This document shows positions 33,186 through 44,890 of a DNA stretch of 64,000 bases, in pieces (the stretch's first letter is position 1; each line of letters starts with the position of its first letter). The stretch is from Achatina immaculata. Its lineage: Eukaryota; Mollusca; Gastropoda; Stylommatophora; Achatinidae. The position numbers were made by a program, and so were the translations under genes. The notes beneath the pieces are model-generated. The model ran no database searches, was not told where the DNA came from, and saw nothing but the letters and a program-made list of their open reading frames with translations. The stretch spans positions 28,023,314-28,087,313 of the forward strand of contig CM019691.1 of assembly GCA_009760885.1 (NCBI GenBank). The letters are read 5' to 3'.

Positions 33186-33333
33186 GCAGGCTTTTCGGCA
33201 ACCTACACCACGATGTGAAAGTAATCTTTACATTGCAGGCTTCTCGGCAACCTACACCACGATGTGAAAGTAATCTTTACATTGCAGGCTTCTCGGCAAC
33301 CTACACCACGATGTGAAAGTAATCTTTACATTG
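33186..33333 (+). repeat. 49-bp minisatellite, 3 units
   Basis: GCAGGCTTCTCGGCAACCTA through GTGAAAGTAATCTTTACATT, three copies that differ by a single base. Confidence 0.95.
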
Positions 33334-34289
33334 CTTTCTATGCAGACGTAATGCAGCGCTTCAAGAGGGTAAAAGGGATTTTTGGGCAGCTTTTGACCTG
33401 CTGACTTGATAAATGCGACATTCATCTACTCAGCGATAGCCAAAGTTTGTCCTGCACCGCACTAGTCTGGAGCGAAGTGTTCACAGACGTGCTGGTGACA
33501 TTTATATGAAGATAGAAAGAAGTGGGTTCATTGGGTTTTAAATGATACAATCTCCCCTTAAAGACGGATGACATTACCTGGAGTGTTCCCCCCTCCATTA
33601 TTCAATGTCCTGTGAGTTGAAAAAAAAAATGTTGAAAATATCTGATCTAGCACAGTCATCTTTGCTCCTAAAGCTGCAGGGAATGGGAAAAAGAGATGTA
33701 TCATCCATCACATCCATGACACCGACTGCATCACTACAATGTCGGTATCTTGATGCTCCTCAATACACTATACTCTTTGGACTTTTTTGGTGACTGAACG
33801 CACCATATTAATACTCTGTATGCTGCTCCTGTCTTACTTGCCAACTTCTCGTTCCTTGAAAACAAAAAAAGAAGAAGAAAAAAAAACACTTTAAAAAATG
33901 TATAAGAACGCCCTCGGTGGAAAGATAGACCCGAGACTGGCAAAGCCCGTGTGATAAATCATTGCTTAAGACGCAAAATTTACGTTTTTTTTTCCCTTTC
34001 CCTGATACTTGTTTAAGATAAGGTTTTTATCTTCCATCCACGCCTCCATTCCTCCCAGGGATCAGTTTATTTCAAAATGATACTCCCTTTTCATATCAAA
34101 AACAAACTTGACCCTTCTCTTACGCGGTATCTACAATGACAAGATATATGGAACCTGAACCGAGATATATATGCACAGCTAATAAAAATGATTAGTATTT
34201 TACTGAGCGGAAAAAAGTGCCAGGCACAATGACAAATAAGGCAGGAACAACGGGAAACTTAAAACAATAAACACAAAATATAAGCATCT
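33334..34289. other. Unannotated DNA
   Basis: Nothing recognised. Open frames of 62-69 codons have no family resemblance. Confidence 0.45.
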
Positions 34290-34655
34290 CAAGACCCTGT
34301 CCAATCAGGCAATTAGCAATCCACAGCTGACATGTCAGCGTCAGAGGTGACGAACCACAACTGACCAAGACCTGCTCTGTCTCTCCGTTGGTATCCCCAG
34401 CAACAGGCCTAACTTGGCTAACGGGGCTGGGATCGTCCCCATGGTAGTGGAGTCTGCTGAAGAAAAACACTGCCACACCCTCGTCTGTGTGTGTTGGTTT
34501 TTTTTTTTTTTTTGCTGCTCCATTCGGAAGACGGAAAAATATAGCGCCCATAACGCACTCCCAAACGGACACGATGCTGTGCCTCAATATCCTCACTGCA
34601 TCGGCTGCAGAGAACACAAGCTCGCAGCTCCAGAGAGAAATAAAGAAGAAGAATC
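34290..34655 (+). mobile_element. Family A copy, complete and unexpanded
   Basis: It runs from CCCTGTCCAATCAGGCAATT through GACATGTCAGCGTCAGAGG, CTCCGTTGGTATCCCCAGCA, TAGTGGAGTCTGCTGAAG, a T run with GCTCCATTCGGAAG, and GGACACGATGCTGTGCCTCA to GAAATAAAGAAGAAGAA. Each segment occurs once. Confidence 0.9.
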
Positions 34656-35273
34656 TAACTGTTGATAGAATCATCACTATGGTAGGCCGCCTCATTTCAG
34701 ATTATCATTGCCATTTCACTGCTGTCTCTTAATTTCCCATTGTCTTTCATCCAGCCATTCTCACCTTCTCATTCTCTTCCGGTCAGCTCAACTCAGCGCA
34801 AAGACTGAGATGATTAAAAACGCTTTGACCTTGGTTCATAACGCCAAGTATTGATCTATATTCAGGGATTAGGGTTTTTTTTTTTTAACAAACAGACTTT
34901 TAGCAAAATATTTCTTCTCTTTTTTTCGTTATTTTTTTGTTCCTTTGGTTTTATCAGTTCAAGGCCACGACCATCTAATCTGCGTTTACAAACTGTGTAT
35001 GAGGAGTGACCTTGGATGAGGACTCGCTTTTCAGGTTAGGGGTAGGGTTGTAGTGAGCTACCCATTGTCACCGTGAATGCGAAAGTATCAAAGTATCCGT
35101 TGTTTACCAAATGATCTAGAAAAGGAGGGTATGGGGATGAAAGGGTGGGGGTAGGGAAAGAGAGAGAGACAAGAAAGTAGAAGAGACAATACAGAGCAGC
35201 AAAGATAGGCCAACTGTAACTGGCTACCTGCAAGTTGTGCTACCTGCATTCTTCGCGCTATAACTCCCTGGCA
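34656..35273. other. Unannotated DNA
   Basis: Nothing recognised apart from T runs. Confidence 0.45.
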
Positions 35274-35670
35274 GACCATGATATTCTTGGTTGTCAAATC
35301 TGATCTATGGACAGGTATGGTATTCCTGGTTGTCAAATCTGATCTATGGACAGATATGGCATTCCTGGTTGTCAAATCTGATCTATGGACAGGTATGGTA
35401 TTCCTGGTTGTCAAATCTGATCTATGGACAGGTGTGGTATTCCTGGTTGTCAAATCTGATCTATGGACAGGTATGGTATTTCTGGTTGTCAAATCTGATC
35501 ATTGGCCAGGTATGGTATTCCTGGTTGTCAAATCTGATTTATGGCCTTGATATGGTATTCCTGGTTGTTAAATTTGATCTATGGCCAGGTATGATATTCC
35601 TGGTTGTCAAATTTGATCTATGGCCAGGTAAAGTATTCCTGGTTGTCAAATCTGATCTATGCCTAGGTCC
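35274..35670 (+). repeat. 39-bp minisatellite, 10 units
   Basis: The unit TGGTATTCCTGGTTGTCAAA then TCTGATCTATGGACAGGTA is repeated ten times. The right-hand units vary more (GGCCAGG, a two-base insertion near 35545). A period divisible by three keeps both strands open (90, 146 and 134 codons), giving 13-residue repeats that I consider non-coding. Confidence 0.96.
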
Positions 35671-36045
35671 CCGGTTGTCTTCACTTTTTTTTTTTTTTTA
35701 CACAAATCATATTTCTATATTTCTAGTTTAACACGCACTGAATATCACATTCGACTGTGGCAGAGAAACAATGGCTAGATCTCCTGGAAGAAAAGCTAAA
35801 TTTATGCACATAGTTTTTAAGCGAACCGAGCACATCTTGCTAAAAGAAACCTCCCATTCGGGACCTAGATTCTGTCGGGGAGACAACTTTTTAGAGAATC
35901 TCTCTGAGAATGAAAACTCAAATTAAACTAGAGCAAGAAACAAAGCTAAACAGAAGATGAGAAGCATGATTATCTTTCAAGAACGATTCTACACGCCAAA
36001 GGTAGTTTAAAAAAAAAAAAAACGTCTTCAACCAGGATTTTGTAG
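35671..36045. other. Unannotated DNA
   Basis: Nothing recognised. Confidence 0.45.
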
Positions 36046-36295
36046 CAGGAAATCCGTGGTCTTTCTTGGGATTCGTGGACAGTCTCTAGTCCATGTACTT
36101 TTGGGGATGCGTGGACAGTCTCTAGTCCATGTACTTTTGGGGATGCGTGGATAGTCTTTAGTCCATGTACTTTTGGGGATGCGTGGATAGATTGTGGAGT
36201 TCACGTACTTCTTAGAATTCGTCGATTAAAAAGTACAGTCCACGTGCTTCTTAGGATTCGTGAATAAGATTGTGTAGTCTATGTACTTTGTTGCA
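36046..36295 (+). repeat. 36-bp minisatellite, about 6 units, degrading rightward
   Basis: The unit TTTTGGGGATGCGTGGACAG then TCTCTAGTCCATGTAC is clear in the first three units. Later units (GGATTCGTGAATAAGATTGT) are strongly diverged. Confidence 0.85.
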
Positions 36296-36334
36296 AGAAA
36301 AAATTGAAAAAATTATTTTTCGTTAACCACAATT

Positions 36335-36359
36335 CCCCCCCCCCCCCCCCCCCCCCCCC
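36335..36359 (+). repeat. Poly-C run, 25 bases
   Basis: An uninterrupted run of C bases, the longest homopolymer in the window. Its length is likely polymorphic or affected by sequencing error. Confidence 0.9.
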
Positions 36360-37116
36360 GTTTTAATTTTAAAAGAAAACGAAAAGAAAGAAACAATTAA
36401 ATAAAGACCAAAATATTTCAAACGTATTTTAAAAACTCACTGAATACCAAGGCCTAAAATCACCTCAGAAAATCAAATGAAAGCACTTTTGATTTTATGA
36501 AGGTTGTTTTTTTTTATGCACTTTTATAAACTAAAAAGTATTATTTACGAAACAGAACGGTAGATGATTTCCTCACACGTTCAGAATCAATAACGTAATA
36601 AAGTTAAGTAACATTTACCACCTCTCATTCTCTGCTATCACATTTGACCGCGGGTATCTTGAGCAGCGAGACAAAAGCGTTTTCATTTTTCATTTTCCCT
36701 TTGTTAATCTAGTCTGAATTACCTGGGTCGTCAGCAGTGTATTCAACAATAGTTTTTTAACCATTAAAAATAGACGTAAAAAAAAACGGGCAGATAAAAT
36801 AATTACACTTACCCACCATGCATTCCTCTAACTGTCCCTTCCTGATTAGCACAGTTTTGATGTTCACCAAGGAAACTACAGGCTTTCATATCCACTTGGT
36901 TGAAGTGCAAATATACATATTTTTTAAAATTAAATCTACAAATCTACAAACTGGTCATAGAGCTTAAGATCCGTAAAATGACAGAAAACGAAACCATCTA
37001 ACCAAAGAGAGAAAGAAATGTGTCCGTTGCAATTTACAATCTGACTATGCAAAGGCGGAAGTTCGGGATTTCGCTACCGGAACTAGATATTATATTAGTG
37101 ATGAAGGCTGGGATAG
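36360..37116. other. Unannotated AT-rich DNA
   Basis: Nothing recognised. Confidence 0.5.
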
Positions 37117-37315
37117 GCTTCTGATGAGATATAGCTCAGTAAAAGATAGGTTTCTGTTGAGATATAATTCAGAAAAAGATAGGTTTCTGTTGAGATATAA
37201 TTCAGAAAAAGATAGGTTTCTGTTGAGATATAGCTCAGTAAAAGATAGGTTTCTGTTGAGATATAATTCAGAAAAAGATAGGTTTCTGACGAGATATAAC
37301 TCGGTAAAAGATATA
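37117..37315 (+). repeat. 33-bp minisatellite, 6 units
   Basis: The unit GAGATATAGCTCAGTAAAAG then ATAGGTTTCTGTT is repeated six times with an alternating AATTCAGAA/AGCTCAGTA variant, a sign of higher-order duplication. The plus strand is open for 141 codons (RYNSEKDRFLL repeats), again because the period is divisible by three. Confidence 0.95.
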
Positions 37316-37941
37316 GTCAGCGAAGTATATACGGAGATTCAACATTTACATGGAAGTGCTTGCATCCAGTTAGAAAGGAAAAACAGGTCACGTCGTGACA
37401 ATGCTTCAAATTTGAGCTCTTGCACACAGAAGCTTTTACTGATGCATTTTTTTTTTTTGTGTGTTTTTGTTTGTCTTGTGGTGTTGGCTGCCTGCGTAAT
37501 AAAAGAAGGAAGAAGAGGGGCCGGGGGTAAGGCGAACGATGTGGCGTGAAATATACATGTGATGTGAATGTGAAGTTTAGATTTATAGCGTAAACTACGT
37601 GTAACACGGACATGAAATATGACTATATTTAAGCATTGTGTAAACGTAATGTGGAAATTAGGTTTCCTGTTCAATGTTCACATATCGAAATGGGTGTTAG
37701 CTGTGCGTTTTGTGTACACATGATACAGAGTGGCTGCGCACTGTCTGTTCATGTGACTATATTTTTAGTGACACATACATTGACCCTTGTGGACACTCTG
37801 AGCGGACGCCATTTGTACACTGCATATTTTCCTATCTGGCTCAAGACTAATATCAAATTTATAGCCACTGGGAGATTTCGACGGAATGAAAGCTCCCCCC
37901 CCCCAAAAAAAAAAAAGAAAATTATATTCATAACACGGCTA
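37316..37941. other. Unannotated DNA
   Basis: A C/A homopolymer lies at 37896-37915. Nothing else is recognised. Confidence 0.45.
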
Positions 37942-38100
37942 ACGCATAGGTGCCTAAGCAGTTAGTGCGCTCGTCTCTAACGGCGAGGTCTAAGATTCGA
38001 ATCCGGCCCGAGACGCTTCAAGTGTAGAGATCATTTTGAAGCTAGACAAGGAAACGCGGCAGGCGCTGACCATAGTAAACTCTGGGACGCTGACCAGTCA
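37942..38100 (+). mobile_element. tRNA-derived SINE, diverged
   Basis: The head contains GTGCCTAAGCAGTTAGTGCG (A-box region) and AAGATTCGAATCCGGCC (B box). The body retains AGGCGCTGACCATAG and GGGACGCTGACCAGTCAAGG, corresponding to CAGGCGTGATACTGACCATA and GTGCCGACAGGTC in the copy at 21069. Confidence 0.7.
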
Positions 38101-39009
38101 AGGAAAATATAGACACTTATATACCAGATTCTGTAGATGCCTCTACTGCATGACAGGACCGACTTCAGTAACGCAAATAACTCTAACAGAACCCGTATAT
38201 GTTATGCGTGTAAACCCCGTTATGGTTTCTGATGGAGACGCCCATGATTTAAAGTTTACATTTTCTGAGTTGTATTCTGGAATGACTGGCTTTGGTCCGA
38301 GAAATGGACAGCACGTGATTTAGATGGCTTAGAGTCTAGTATGGGGATTTGTGTGTTAAGTTTAATGAAAAAAGAAGGAAATGGACGCATGACCCTTGCG
38401 GATGTGTTTGTGGATGTTACGGAGATTTTGGTTGTACTAGGAACTTTGAGAGTTGTCCACATGTTTCGTTCGAAGTCTTGTTCACCTGTTTGTGTGGAAC
38501 GGAAACTTTATATCAGCTATATGGCCTGACTGTTTGTCTGGAATGGAAACTTTATATCAGCTATATGGCCTGACTACTTGATGGCAAAGTTGAAGACCTA
38601 TAATTCGACATATTGGTCAATGTATTTTTCATCCAGACTGTATTCATCATTATCAAGTTCCATCCAATAGTAGTCAGCTTGTCGTATTGTCAACACCGGG
38701 CCTGTTTGTTTGTTACATCGTGATGTTTTGACCGTGAACAGTGAATGCCAACTCAGAGTTAGTCGCGTATGCTGGACCAAGTCGGGTTATACAGACCATG
38801 CAGCAGCAACGCCACGGTCACGTGACATCAGGAATACAAAGTTCTACTTACTAAATGCGATACTTTCACAAACTCACATCGGTCGCATACATATTTTAAA
38901 TCCATTTGGTCCCCTATTCATCCGTCCAGAGAGAAAGTGATAGATTAAGAGGTCATATGGCATCATGAAGGGCAACAACTTCTTCTCAACTCTCATGGTC
39001 TGCAAAAAC
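38101..39009. other. Unannotated, one 43-bp duplication
   Basis: A tandem pair GGAACGGAAACTTTATATCA/GGAATGGAAACTTTATATCA with CTATATGGCCTGACT lies at 38487-38580. Otherwise nothing is recognised. Confidence 0.45.
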
Positions 39010-39640
39010 CAGCCCCGGCTGTGAATAAATGCTACTCATTTCTGCTTCTACAATTCTCTGCTAGGTAGCCGTTGATCGGCTTCTCTTTCTCTTCTTTCAG
39101 GTGTCAAAAGAATGGCCGTTTCAGTGGTACTCCTGAAGTCCCTTCGAAACACGTGACCAATCCATTTCGGGCGTCCTTTTTTTTTTTTTGCTAAAATTAT
39201 GCCCATACCTTCTTGCTCGTAGTAAATCTCTATTATTTATTAACTGTGACAAGAAAACTTTAAAGATCCGTCTCAAGCAGGTTGTCGCAATGAGGATAAT
39301 TTGGGTACTTCTTTTTTAGTTGTTCTCTAGTACCGTGCTCAGTAGAGAAATATGAATAGCACACAGCTCTGGTCCAAATTTATTTTGGTTCTAAAGAACG
39401 CTTTCCTGAATTTATATTTCATTGTTCCTCCATAAGGTATTGTCATATTGCCAAGGTATGTGAAATATATATGTCTGAGTAAGATTTCGGGGATTATTTT
39501 AAATTTCAATTTGGTTGTCTATGCTCACCTTCACAATTCCTGTCTTCTTTGATAGTGATGCTCAGCTCCATTTGTCTGCTGATTGCACTGACACTGTCTG
39601 CTACGTACTGTAAAGGGGGGGGGGGATATAATACTGAAAC
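39010..39640 (-). mobile_element. LINE reverse transcriptase relic, family L8
   Basis: Minus-strand frames give, in the expected order, SRQMELSITIKEDRNCEG (thumb region), FTYLGNMTIPYGGTMKYKFR, LRRIFKVFLSQLINNRDLLR, GRPKWIGHVFRRDFRSTTET and AILLTPERREREADQRLPSR. This matches the post-catalytic region of RTE-like elements. Frameshifts and a T run (39179-39190) break it. Confidence 0.7.
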
Positions 39641-39647
39641 TGAATGA

Positions 39648-39765
39648 TAACGAACCACAATGTTGACCGCTTGCTTCAGGGCTGGCGAATCACAGCCGGC
39701 TAAAAGCTCTTTCCACTTCCATGTGGTGCCCCAGGAAATAGGCAGTAGTTGGATCAAGTGAAGAA
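39648..39765 (+). mobile_element. Family A fragment, diverged
   Basis: CTTCAGGGCTGGCGAATCAC, then GTGGTGCCCCAGGAAATAGG, correspond to the left third of A (TCAGGGTTGGCGAACCATAG and GGTGTCCCCAGTAACAGG). Confidence 0.55.
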
Positions 39766-40265
39766 GATGGCAACAAAAAGGCGAATCTGGTCGCCAAGAA
39801 GGAAAAACAAAGCAAGCACCGAGCCGAAGTAGGTTGCGTTGTACCGAAAGGCGCGTAACTGTGACATTACGCAAACAACGCCCTTCTGTGCGAAGTACCC
39901 AGAAAAAGACGTCCTGTATGCGCTGATGGATGTGTCTACTGGCAGTTTTATTAGATCAATGCAGGACGAATTGCCCTCGTTTGTCCGAGCAAGTGCTTTC
40001 TATTTGTGGACAACTTTATCTCTCACGAGTGATTTCTAAAACCACTGGAAAAAAAAAAGTACACCGAACCGTACATAAGGTCATTGGTCCAAAAACGCAA
40101 AGTGAATCGTATAAAAGGTCATTGTTCCAGCACTGCGAAAGAAAACTGAACCCGAAAGGTCATCAGTAATCCAACGATTCCAGTGGCACAGATTATCTGA
40201 CTGTAGTTTCTGAACTTTTTTTTTTCATTGACGTCTACCGTAGTAAGAACATTTAAGCTATATAT
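39766..40265. other. Unannotated DNA
   Basis: Two similar stretches (GAACCGTACATAAGGTCATT at 40064 and GAATCGTATAAAAGGTCATT at 40106) form a diverged tandem pair. Nothing else is recognised. Confidence 0.4.
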
Positions 40266-40617
40266 GTATACATTATGTTTGTATGTAATGTGCATGTATG
40301 TATGTGGTGTGTATGTATACAAGTAATCTATGTATGTATGTATGTGTTTATGTATGTGTATATGTACGTATGTAAGTATTATGTACAGTATATGTGTCTA
40401 CGTACATATGTACGTTCGTATGTATGTGTATATATATGCATGTATATACGTATGTCTGTACATACATCTTAAAAATATATGTATGTTTGTATGTATGTAC
40501 AAAAATATATTTGTAAGAACGTACCTATATATATACATACGAAAGTATATTTTAAAGATGTATATACGTACGTATGTACATACATCTTAAAAATATACAT
40601 GTGTATGTATGTATGTG
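40266..40617 (+). repeat. TATG-rich microsatellite region
   Basis: Imperfect TATG/TACG repeats over 350 bp, continuing past the LINE insertion at 40936-40955. All open frames here (65-86 codons, VCMYVC-like) are repeat translations. Confidence 0.9.
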
Positions 40618-40935
40618 GACAGCAAAAATAACTAATGATGAATGTATGAGAAGAGCTGGAGAGACAAAAAAATCTTGTCAAAAAGATAAGAGAGAGACAA
40701 TGTACTTTCATAGGACATGCAATGAGAAGAGGGGGCATTGAAAATATTATAACAACAGGAAAAATAGAAGGAAGAAGATCAAGAGGAAGACCAAGAGAAA
40801 TGATACTGGACAGTCTGACGGGATGGTGTGAGAGGAGATCACCAACTGAACTGATGGCCTGCATGAAGGATCGGGTACTCTGGAGAAGCATAATAGCCAA
40901 CGCCAGTCGGCACGGCACCTGATGATGATGATGTA
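40618..40935 (+). mobile_element. LINE 3' end, family L3, inserted in the TATG repeat
   Basis: MRRGGIENIITTGKIEGRRS then RGRPREM, ELMACMKDRVLWRSIIANAS and RHGT stop, with a GAT tail at 40920-40933. It extends about 100 bp further 5' than the copy at 8364 (…NDECMRRAGETKKSCQKDKR…). ATGTATGTATG occurs on both sides, consistent with insertion into the microsatellite. Confidence 0.9.
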
Positions 40936-40945
40936 TGTATGTACA

Positions 40946-41731
40946 CACTTATATCTCTAAGATCTTCGTAATACAAGCGTGTATATGTATATTTCTTATT
41001 TCTGAAAAGTCCAGTTTTAAAACTGAGATCATGGGGCACAGTTTCCCATTTCGAGTTATTTATTATTTTACTAACACAAATTATAAACTATAATGTTTGC
41101 GGGAGAGGGGGGAGGGGAAAGAGGAGTTGAAAGAATTTTTAAAAAACAGGGGTGGAAGTTTGAGAGAGTCGGAAGAAAGATAGAAGGAGAAGATAATGAA
41201 TTCGACTGGGGTCACTTAAGAATACTGTCTATATTCATTTATCTTTCGTATAAATTTGTTTTTTATAAATGTTTAAAAAACTTCTATATAAATTTAAATG
41301 ACACTTCGCACAGTAATCATAAATACCATGAAGGTAGAAAGGATAACACTCTTGGCAGACGAAACTGTAAATAAACTGGACTTTATCCCAGGTCTTATTT
41401 GTAAAATGTAGGTTACAACAGTCAAGGTCCTACAAAATGTCTGGTTTTCGCCTTTCCACGGTGGCCAGTCAACGGTGTTTTACTAATATAAATAATTAAA
41501 TATAGACATTTTTCTCTCTTCTTGTGACCAGAAAACTATCAAGCAAGCTATGCCCCACATGGCACGTGTGGTCGGTTTTGTAACTGAAGAGCACGCCACT
41601 GAAGATGTCGATCGCGATGTTCTTAGTAATCCCAGAACTACGAAATCCACAAACAGTTCCGCACCTGTATTTTGTGAGCGAACATATAAGCTTGCTCACC
41701 CACGTGTGCTGTGATAGTAATACTACTACTA

Positions 41732-41764
<33 letters not shown>

Positions 41765-42602
41765 TTACTACTACAACAATAGTGCTGTACTTTACAAACC
41801 AACAAGCTCTCAGGTACGTTCTGCGATGTCACTGTGAGATGTGCATTACTGTCTGTCTGAGCATTCCGTCTAACTAGAACCGGGCCTACTCTCTTTCCTC
41901 TCTGCTTACTTGACAACGCTTGGACATACTAAATAACGTGTGTTGTGTATAGCGTCGATGAACTTCTACGCCTACCTGTTGTTCTTTCTAACATTAGAGT
42001 CCTCCCAGAACGTATCAGATCCTCATTCTATTCGTCCGAGTGACTCCAAACTTCAGCCTCCTACCATAATACAGCTACGCACAGGTAAAACGAACGACCA
42101 CAGGGCATTCATAAGCCGGCTGTTCGGTTGACGGGAAACAAAAAAGGGTGAGGGCTTCGAGACGAGAGAGGGAGAGAGAGAGAGAGAGAACGGAGATTTG
42201 GGAGATCGCCAGTTGTTCGTAGAAATCCCCTCCGAGCAATTAAGAAGTCGGGCAGAAAGCCAAAAAATGACGTGCACTGCCAGGTCTAGAAACCCACCCG
42301 ATGCGGGGAAAATTCGTTTACAAAACTCGGGTGACCTTTTCACCCTCTGAACGTCCGCGTACAAAGTCGTATCTGACCCTTACCTTTAACCTAGTAGCGC
42401 GAAGGACATAAGTCACTCGGTAAATCTGTAGGATGTATGTTAAGTGAACGATGATATGAATGGCATGTTAAAATGATAATGTGGGGTGATGCAGACTGGG
42501 GTGCGGCATTATGGCTAGATGGTATTATAACTGGAGTGCTAACGTAGCAGTAGATGGTATTAAAACTGGTATATAAACTGGAGAGCTGTTACTGATGTTT
42601 CT
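40946..42602. other. Unannotated, CTA and GA microsatellites
   Basis: ACT/CTA repeats lie at 41727-41773 and an AG run at 42167-42189. No gene or named repeat was found. Confidence 0.45.
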
Positions 42603-42650
42603 TTGTTGTTGTTGTTGTTGTTGTTGTTGTTGATGATGATGATGATACTG
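42603..42650 (+). repeat. TTG then GAT microsatellite
   Basis: Nine TTG units followed by five GAT units. Confidence 0.95.
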
Positions 42651-42764
42651 TCCTTGGTGTTATTATCTTTATATTGTGACAATGTGGGGTATTGTTTCCA
42701 GGTATTCTCGTACCCAGGGAGCACGTAAGATTGCTGACAAATAATTCAGGTTATAAAACTACTA

Positions 42765-43165
42765 CTACTTCTTCTTCTTCTTCTTCCTGGAACTGCCAGC
42801 TTGATGTTTTCTGCAGCTGATGCAGTGCAAGTATTGAGACACGGCATCGTGTCGGATTGGGAGTGGGATACAGCCTCTATTATTACTGCAGTCCCTGAAC
42901 AGAGCTAAAAACCAGGGGATGTGCAATACTTCTTTGACTCCACCACCATGGGGGACAACGGCGAACCCTGCCCGGTTAGTCAGGGTAGGCCTGAAACGGG
43001 GGGTGGGGGTGGAGGGAGGGTATCAAGTGAGATGTGGGACAGGGTCTTGGTCAGCTATGATTCGTTAACTCTGGCGCTAGCATGTCAGCTATGGATCGCG
43101 TTTTACGATATCGGACAGCGTTTTCAGCTACAGCAAAGAGTCCACTGTATCCAGGAGACAGAAGG
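42765..43165 (-). mobile_element. Family A copy, complete
   Basis: It starts with a CTT tract (complement of the GAA tail, 42770-42785). GGAACTGCCAGCTTGATG, GGCATCGTGTCGGATTGGG, GCAATACTTCTTTGACTCC, CCACCATGGGGGACAACG, GGTCTTGGTCAGCTATGATT and GCTAGCATGTCAGCTATGGA follow in order. A G-rich patch has expanded at 43000-43019. Confidence 0.9.
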
Positions 43166-43764
43166 AGAAGAACGAGGAGGAGCAGTGTTGAACTGAGTAC
43201 ATGATTTATGACACACCTTCTTGGACGCTTCAGCAGAATGACTGTCAGAAAACTATATCTCTGCGCCTGCGGAAGGTTATACAGCATCGCTTGCTGGGTA
43301 GGAAAGCACAATAGATAAATTAATGTAGTGTTTACGGCGAGTGTATTCTGCCGCGGGAGGTTTGGGTTTTGCATAAGTCAACATAATCCTTTATCTCGTG
43401 GGGATAGACTGATTCACTGAGATAGCGGCGAAACTTGAATATGGCGAACTATTTCATGTGTACGAAACTTGAATATGGCGAACTATTTCATGTGTACGAA
43501 ACTTCAGCGGAGGAGAAAATTAAACATCAGCAAAATAACTGACACAAAGTTTAATATCCTGATGGATGTAATTAATAACATAAAATGTTTAGGAGCGGTT
43601 GATGATTTGAAATGTTGACAGAGTTATCAAACATATGACAAGGCTTCTAAGTTCCCTCTTGTGACTAATTAATTGCATTAAAGCATTGCAGGATGAGGTG
43701 AATTACATTTAACAGCCAGTTAGTTAAGAGAAATCAACTTTCGAGGCAAACGGTTGCAGGATAT
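43166..43764. other. Unannotated, one 34-bp duplication
   Basis: GAAACTTGAATATGGCGAAC plus TATTTCATGTGTAC is duplicated at 43431-43498. Nothing else is recognised. Confidence 0.45.
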
Positions 43765-44080
43765 CTTCTTCTTCTTCTTCTTGGAACCACGTGCTGGTGT
43801 TGTTTGCAGCCGATGCGGTGAAGATGGTGAGACACGCCATCATGTCGGATTGGAAGAGAGCCATGGCCCCTAGTTTTTTTTCACTCCCTGCATGGAACTA
43901 AAAAGGCAGACTCCACCACCACGGTGGGAATATGGTGATCCCTGCTCTGTTAGCCAGGCTAGGCCTGTTACCCGGGGGGTATCAACGGAGAGGTGGGACA
44001 GGGTCTTGGTCAGCTCTGGTTCCCCAACCTTGTGCGTATCAGCTATGATTCGCTTGTTGCCAAATCGGAAAGCGTCTTCA
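43765..44080 (-). mobile_element. Family A copy, complete
   Basis: CTT tract (43767-43781), then GGAACCACGTGCTGGTGTTG, GATGCGGTGAAGATGG, CATCATGTCGGATTGG, GGCAGACTCCACCACCACGG, CCTGTTACCCGGGGGGTATC and GTGCGTATCAGCTATGATTC. No expansion. The AATACTTCTTT segment is deleted. Confidence 0.88.
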
Positions 44081-44559
44081 CCCTCTATTATATATCAAAA
44101 GTCCGACTACAATTTGCTATTATTTTTTCTTTTATGTTTGTACCTTCTTTTAATTTCACCACAACCTAAGACAATCGGCAAATACTGATTTGAAAACAAA
44201 AGGGTTAAAATAAAAACCACTTCAACCACAGTGATATTCTGGTGATCCTATCACACGGCACGGCGCCTCCGAACCAGTTAAGATCTTACTTCAGTTCCCT
44301 GCTTTGTTCCAGAAAACAGACCGTGTCAATTGCCTGTCTAACGAAGTGGAGATTGACACGTCCCACTCTGTGAACAAACAGTCTGAGAAGACCCGACGGT
44401 GCTGTAGGGTAGTTAAGTTGCCCCTGATCCATCTTTGTCATGTGCCAGGTAGTTACTTGTCCAACCGCAGTCCCAGGGGTTTCTGTTTTTGTTTATCCAC
44501 TTACTTATCTGTCACGTCGACCAGGGAGACAACCTTGTGGATATGGCGCTATTGCCCCC
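44081..44559. other. Unannotated DNA
   Basis: A C run lies at 44556-44562. Nothing else is recognised. Confidence 0.4.
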
Positions 44560-44724
44560 CCCCTCCCTTTTTTTAAAAATCTATCGACCTGGCCACCATT
44601 ACTTCCCCAGCTTCAAAAGAAGCCAGATACCCATTTCTAGAGCTGGGGGAACTAGGGCTGAATTCGAACCACCGACTTTCGCCGTAAGAGAGACTAGTGG
44701 CGTTTCCATGCCATTACGGATATG
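44560..44724 (-). mobile_element. tRNA-derived SINE, reverse copy
   Basis: The complement of GAATTCGAACCACCGAC gives a B box, and the body carries AGCTCTAGAAATGGGTATCT and GGCTTCTTTTGAAGCTGG as in the copy at 21069. The A-box half is replaced by the adjoining element at CATGGAAACG. Confidence 0.75.
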
Positions 44725-44890
44725 ACGAGGATACAGTGTTAGGCCCGTATTTCCAAGACCTTCGGCACATGGAACTGTGATGTGGTCGGTACCACGCCTG
44801 GCCGCATTTACCTTCCCAGATTTCTCTGGTGCTCATTTTTAGAGACTGGGTGAACCCCGATGCCTTTTTTGGCGTGTACCAACAAACAAA
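44725..44890 (-). mobile_element. SINE body, second subtype
   Basis: The complement holds AGAGAAATCTGGGAAGGTAA, GCGGCCAGGCGTGGTACC, GGTCTTGGAAATACGGGCCT and AACACTGTATCC. The same sequence recurs at 47600-47760, and its first half resembles the SINE at 60311. No tRNA head is present. Confidence 0.7.

Noticed and set aside
35278..35731. Overlapping 90-, 146- and 134-codon frames on both strands
   Set aside because: All come from the 39-bp minisatellite. Being open on both strands at once is a repeat effect, not coding.
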